In this document: positions 5,730 to 7,203 of the stretch, in pieces
How positions within the stretch are numbered: the stretch's first letter is position 1
Layout: each line of letters begins with the position of its first letter
Source: Spartobacteria bacterium
Lineage (GTDB): Bacteria; Verrucomicrobiota; Verrucomicrobiia; Chthoniobacterales; UBA10450
NCBI GenBank assembly: GCA_003445855.1
Contig: DMCG01000228.1
Location: 2,869-10,071 of the forward strand
DNA: 7,203 bases
Direction of reading: 5' to 3'
The notes under the pieces: generated by a model
Seen by the model: the letters and a program-made list of their open reading frames with translations, nothing else
The model's database searches: none
What the model was told of the DNA's origin: nothing
Made by a program: the position numbers and the translations under genes

Positions 5730-5759
5730 TGACGGTTTCTGACGGGCTATGACGTGGGA
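5730..5759 (+). repeat. Three TGACG repeats with 10-bp period
   Basis: TGACGG at 5730, TGACGG at 5740 and TGACGT at 5750 are spaced exactly 10 bp apart, with unrelated 4-base spacers. This helical phasing looks like a protein-binding array rather than slippage. No known factor is assigned. Confidence 0.35.
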
Positions 5760-5855
5760 CATTATTCCGTTCCTGCGGCAGAAAGTTCCGACGGGGTTCG
5801 CCCCCTCCCCGGGTCAATAACCGTAATAAGACTGCAAGTTACAGTTCGCCGCAGC

Positions 5856-5884
5856 TTGACATTGCGCTCGCGGATTGATTACGA
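5856..5884 (+). promoter_or_regulatory. Weak candidate promoter of the membrane protein gene
   Basis: A perfect TTGACA -35 (5856-5861) lies 33 bp before the GTG start. At 17-bp spacing the -10 position reads TTACGA (5879-5884), a poor match, so the call rests on the -35 and its location. Confidence 0.25.
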
Positions 5885-5893
5885 GTCGCAGCT

Positions 5894-6592
5894 GTGAACG
5901 CGCCCAGCGACAGCCGCCGCGAGCTCGACGCCATGGTTGTCGAAATCGAGCTCACGTTGACCAGCATTGTGCAAGGCGTTGCCCTCTTTTTCTTGATCGA
6001 CAATGCGCGAACCGTCTTGCCGATGCGTCAAAGCGCTTTCTGGCCCTACGTCGCGGTCGGATTACTTGTCATCCTGATTTTCTGGTCCCGCTCGGTCGTG
6101 CACACGCTCACATTGATCCGCTGGCCTCTGGAGTTTGGGCACAATTTCTTTTACATCGCATGCGCACTAGGCGAGTCGCTTCTCTTCACGCGACTGAGCA
6201 ACCCGCGAGCGTGGTTCGCCATCGGCGCGCTTTACGCAGCGATCGTCTGGTTGCTTTTCATTTACGATCTGCGTCTCGTTCGCGCCCGCGAGCAGGATAG
6301 CGCGGGAGAATCAAGCAACCGGTTGTATGCTTTGGTGACACGCGACCAACGGCTTAATATTGGTGTGCTGGTCCCGGCGCTATTCGTTCTGAATCTGGCT
6401 TGCGCGATCTGCATTCGCACTTGGCCGGAGTTCTTTACCGTTCGCAACGGTCATGTCTGGCTCGCCGCCGTCCAGCTCCTGGCTTTCGGCATTTATCTGG
6501 TCTATGTCCTGCATTTTTTCAGGACTCTTGTGCCGTTAATCTCGCGGGCGCGGCAAGAATGGCACAAAGGATCAAATATTTCGGAAGGCTGA
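5894..6592 (+). CDS. Six-helix integral membrane protein, unknown function
   Basis: A 232-residue protein that I cannot assign to a named family. Hydrophobic segments at about 18-36, 47-65, 80-98, 105-124, 154-174 and 187-208 predict six transmembrane helices. The cytoplasmic-looking loop between helices 4 and 5 is charged (RLVRAREQDSAGESSNRLYALVTRDQR, about 127-153), and the C-terminal tail is basic (RARQEWHKG). There is no cleaved signal peptide. The start is taken as GTG 5894; an in-frame ATG at 5933 would remove 13 polar residues and leave all helices. No convincing Shine-Dalgarno is seen. It reads in the same direction as deoC, 144 bp upstream of it, but a separate candidate promoter precedes deoC. 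No catalytic or transporter motif is apparent. Confidence 0.8.
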   Translation: MNAPSDSRRELDAMVVEIELTLTSIVQGVALFFLIDNARTVLPMRQSAFWPYVAVGLLVILIFWSRSVVHTLTLIRWPLEFGHNFFYIACALGESLLFTRLSNPRAWFAIGALYAAIVWLLFIYDLRLVRAREQDSAGESSNRLYALVTRDQRLNIGVLVPALFVLNLACAICIRTWPEFFTVRNGHVWLAAVQLLAFGIYLVYVLHFFRTLVPLISRARQEWHKGSNISEG

Positions 6593-6681
6593 ACTGCTCG
6601 TCGCTCGACTTGATTTCGTTTCGGTTCCGATTTTTCACGAAGGCATCACGGTCGTCCGCTGGCGTTTACCCTCAAGCTGAC

Positions 6682-6703
6682 ATGTCGAACGTAAGATCGA
6701 CAT
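6682..6703. promoter_or_regulatory. Perfect 7-bp inverted repeat upstream of deoC (operator-like)
   Basis: ATGTCGA (6682-6688) and TCGACAT (6697-6703) are perfect inverted repeats with 8 bp between. The right arm coincides with the candidate -35 of deoC. It could be a repressor site or the terminator stem of the membrane protein gene, though no clean U-tract follows directly. Confidence 0.35.
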
Positions 6704-6724
6704 TCTTCTAATTGTTTCTATTTT
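6697..6724 (+). promoter_or_regulatory. Candidate promoter of deoC
   Basis: TCGACA (6697-6702) matches the -35 consensus at 5 of 6 positions and TATTTT (6719-6724) the -10 at 4 of 6, with 16-bp spacing. The expected start near 6731 leaves a leader of only about six bases before ATG 6737, and no Shine-Dalgarno is present. Confidence 0.4.
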
Positions 6725-6736
6725 CATTGTCGCGCG

Positions 6737-7203
6737 ATGAAAACTTTAAGCCGTCCAGTCGATTCACGGACAGCCTCACAATGGCGATGGGAATTTCCGT
6801 CCGTCGACCAGATCATGGTCGAAGAGCGCGCCGCGGCGTTCGCTAAACGCAGCATCAAAACTTCGGCGAAGCTCGCCGGCCTCAAACTAGCCGTCTCGAT
6901 GATGGATCTCACGACGCTCGAAGGCAAAGACACGCCCGGGAAAATTGCGTTCCTCTGCCGTAAAGCGATGCAGCCGCTCGATCCACGCTACGAGGTGCCC
7001 TCCTGCGCGGCGGTTTGTGTTTATCCGAACCTCGTCCGGGTCGCGAAAAAATTTCTCGGCCATTCAACCGTCAAAGTCGCCTCGGTCGCCACTGCGTTTC
7101 CGACCGGATTGATGCCTTTGAAATTGAAACTGCAGGAAGTGCGCAGTGCGGCACGCGACGGCGCCGATGAGATCGACATGGTGATCAATCGCGGCGTTTT
7201 TTT
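6737..7203 (+). CDS. deoC: Deoxyribose-phosphate aldolase, N-terminal part, truncated at window end
   Basis: DERA cleaves 2-deoxyribose-5-phosphate to glyceraldehyde-3-phosphate and acetaldehyde in deoxynucleoside catabolism, in the cytosol. The window holds 155 codons with no stop before its end. Key blocks are MMDLTTLEGKDTPGKI (55-70, Asp57 equivalent to E. coli Asp16), SCAAVCVYPNLV (89-100, Cys94 equivalent to Cys47), VASVATAFPTG (114-124) and DGADEIDMVINRGVF (141-155, Asp147 equivalent to catalytic Asp102). The Schiff-base lysine lies beyond the window. About 40 residues precede the core that E. coli DeoC lacks, and VINRG resembles the long DERA type also seen in animals. The start is ATG 6737, just after a candidate promoter. 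Residues 1-20 are poorly conserved, so a later start is possible. Confidence 0.94.
   Translation, partial: MKTLSRPVDSRTASQWRWEFPSVDQIMVEERAAAFAKRSIKTSAKLAGLKLAVSMMDLTTLEGKDTPGKIAFLCRKAMQPLDPRYEVPSCAAVCVYPNLVRVAKKFLGHSTVKVASVATAFPTGLMPLKLKLQEVRSAARDGADEIDMVINRGVF

Larger units (their letters stand above)
5664..5893. other. Intergenic region between mystery A/B operon and membrane protein gene
   Basis: No gene is seen in these 230 bp. They hold a perfect 6-bp inverted repeat (CAACGA 5710-5715 / TCGTTG 5722-5727), three TGACG words at 10-bp spacing (5730-5754), a short GGGG-TTCG-CCCC hairpin (5793-5804) without a T-run, and a TTGACA box at 5856. The upstream boundary of the accessory module, if it was inserted, should lie here, but no repeat of the tRNA-Arg 3' end is found. 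Confidence 0.5.

Noticed and set aside
5794..5808. GGGTTCG...CCTCC resembling the tRNA-Arg 3' end (4463-4478), considered as an attachment-site duplicate
   Set aside because: The spacing between the two words differs by one base and the intervening bases do not match. The resemblance comes from a GC-rich hairpin (GGGG-TTCG-CCCC).
5875..6300. A 141-codon + strand frame at the start of the membrane protein gene
   Set aside because: Its Arg/His-rich translation contrasts with the consistent hydrophobic helices in the overlapping frame, which is the real gene.

Overview
The window looks like a stretch of bacterial chromosome of moderate GC content. The aconitase end, the TPR/coiled-coil secretory protein, the longer DERA-type deoC start, the general lack of Shine-Dalgarno sequences and the dispersed intergenic repeats remind me of soil Verrucomicrobia (Chthoniobacter/Udaeobacter-like). 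That placement is an impression from family resemblance, not a proof.

Layout, left to right: (1) the 3' end of an aconitase gene on the + strand (1-726), converging on a short intergenic hairpin. (2) Two minus-strand genes, probably transcribed together: an exported 709-residue coiled-coil/TPR protein (3767-1638), then a DUF2071 (YqjF-like) protein (1527-784). The DUF2071 gene is bracketed by two copies of a 20-bp direct repeat. (3) A + strand tRNA cluster: tRNA-His(GTG) at 3915-3987 and tRNA-Arg(TCG) at 4412-4485, with one small unrecognised ORF between them. (4) Starting 50 bp after tRNA-Arg, a minus-strand two-gene unit: 'mobile mystery protein A' (XRE-type HTH, 5577-5119) and 'mobile mystery protein B' (Fic domain, 5126-4536), overlapping by 8 bp. 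Its upstream region carries three 16-bp palindrome-like boxes spaced exactly 32 bp centre to centre. (5) A 230-bp intergenic region, then an unrecognised six-helix membrane protein (5894-6592, +). (6) The start of deoC, deoxyribose-phosphate aldolase (6737 to the window end, +).

The housekeeping pieces (aconitase, tRNAs, deoC) look chromosomal. The accessory piece is the mystery A/B pair. By its architecture it is probably an autoregulated regulator-plus-Fic (possibly toxin-antitoxin-like) module: the upstream HTH protein binds the phased boxes, one of which covers the likely -10, and the downstream Fic enzyme is made by translational coupling. The family is already named; the operator arrangement is the part I would look at first.
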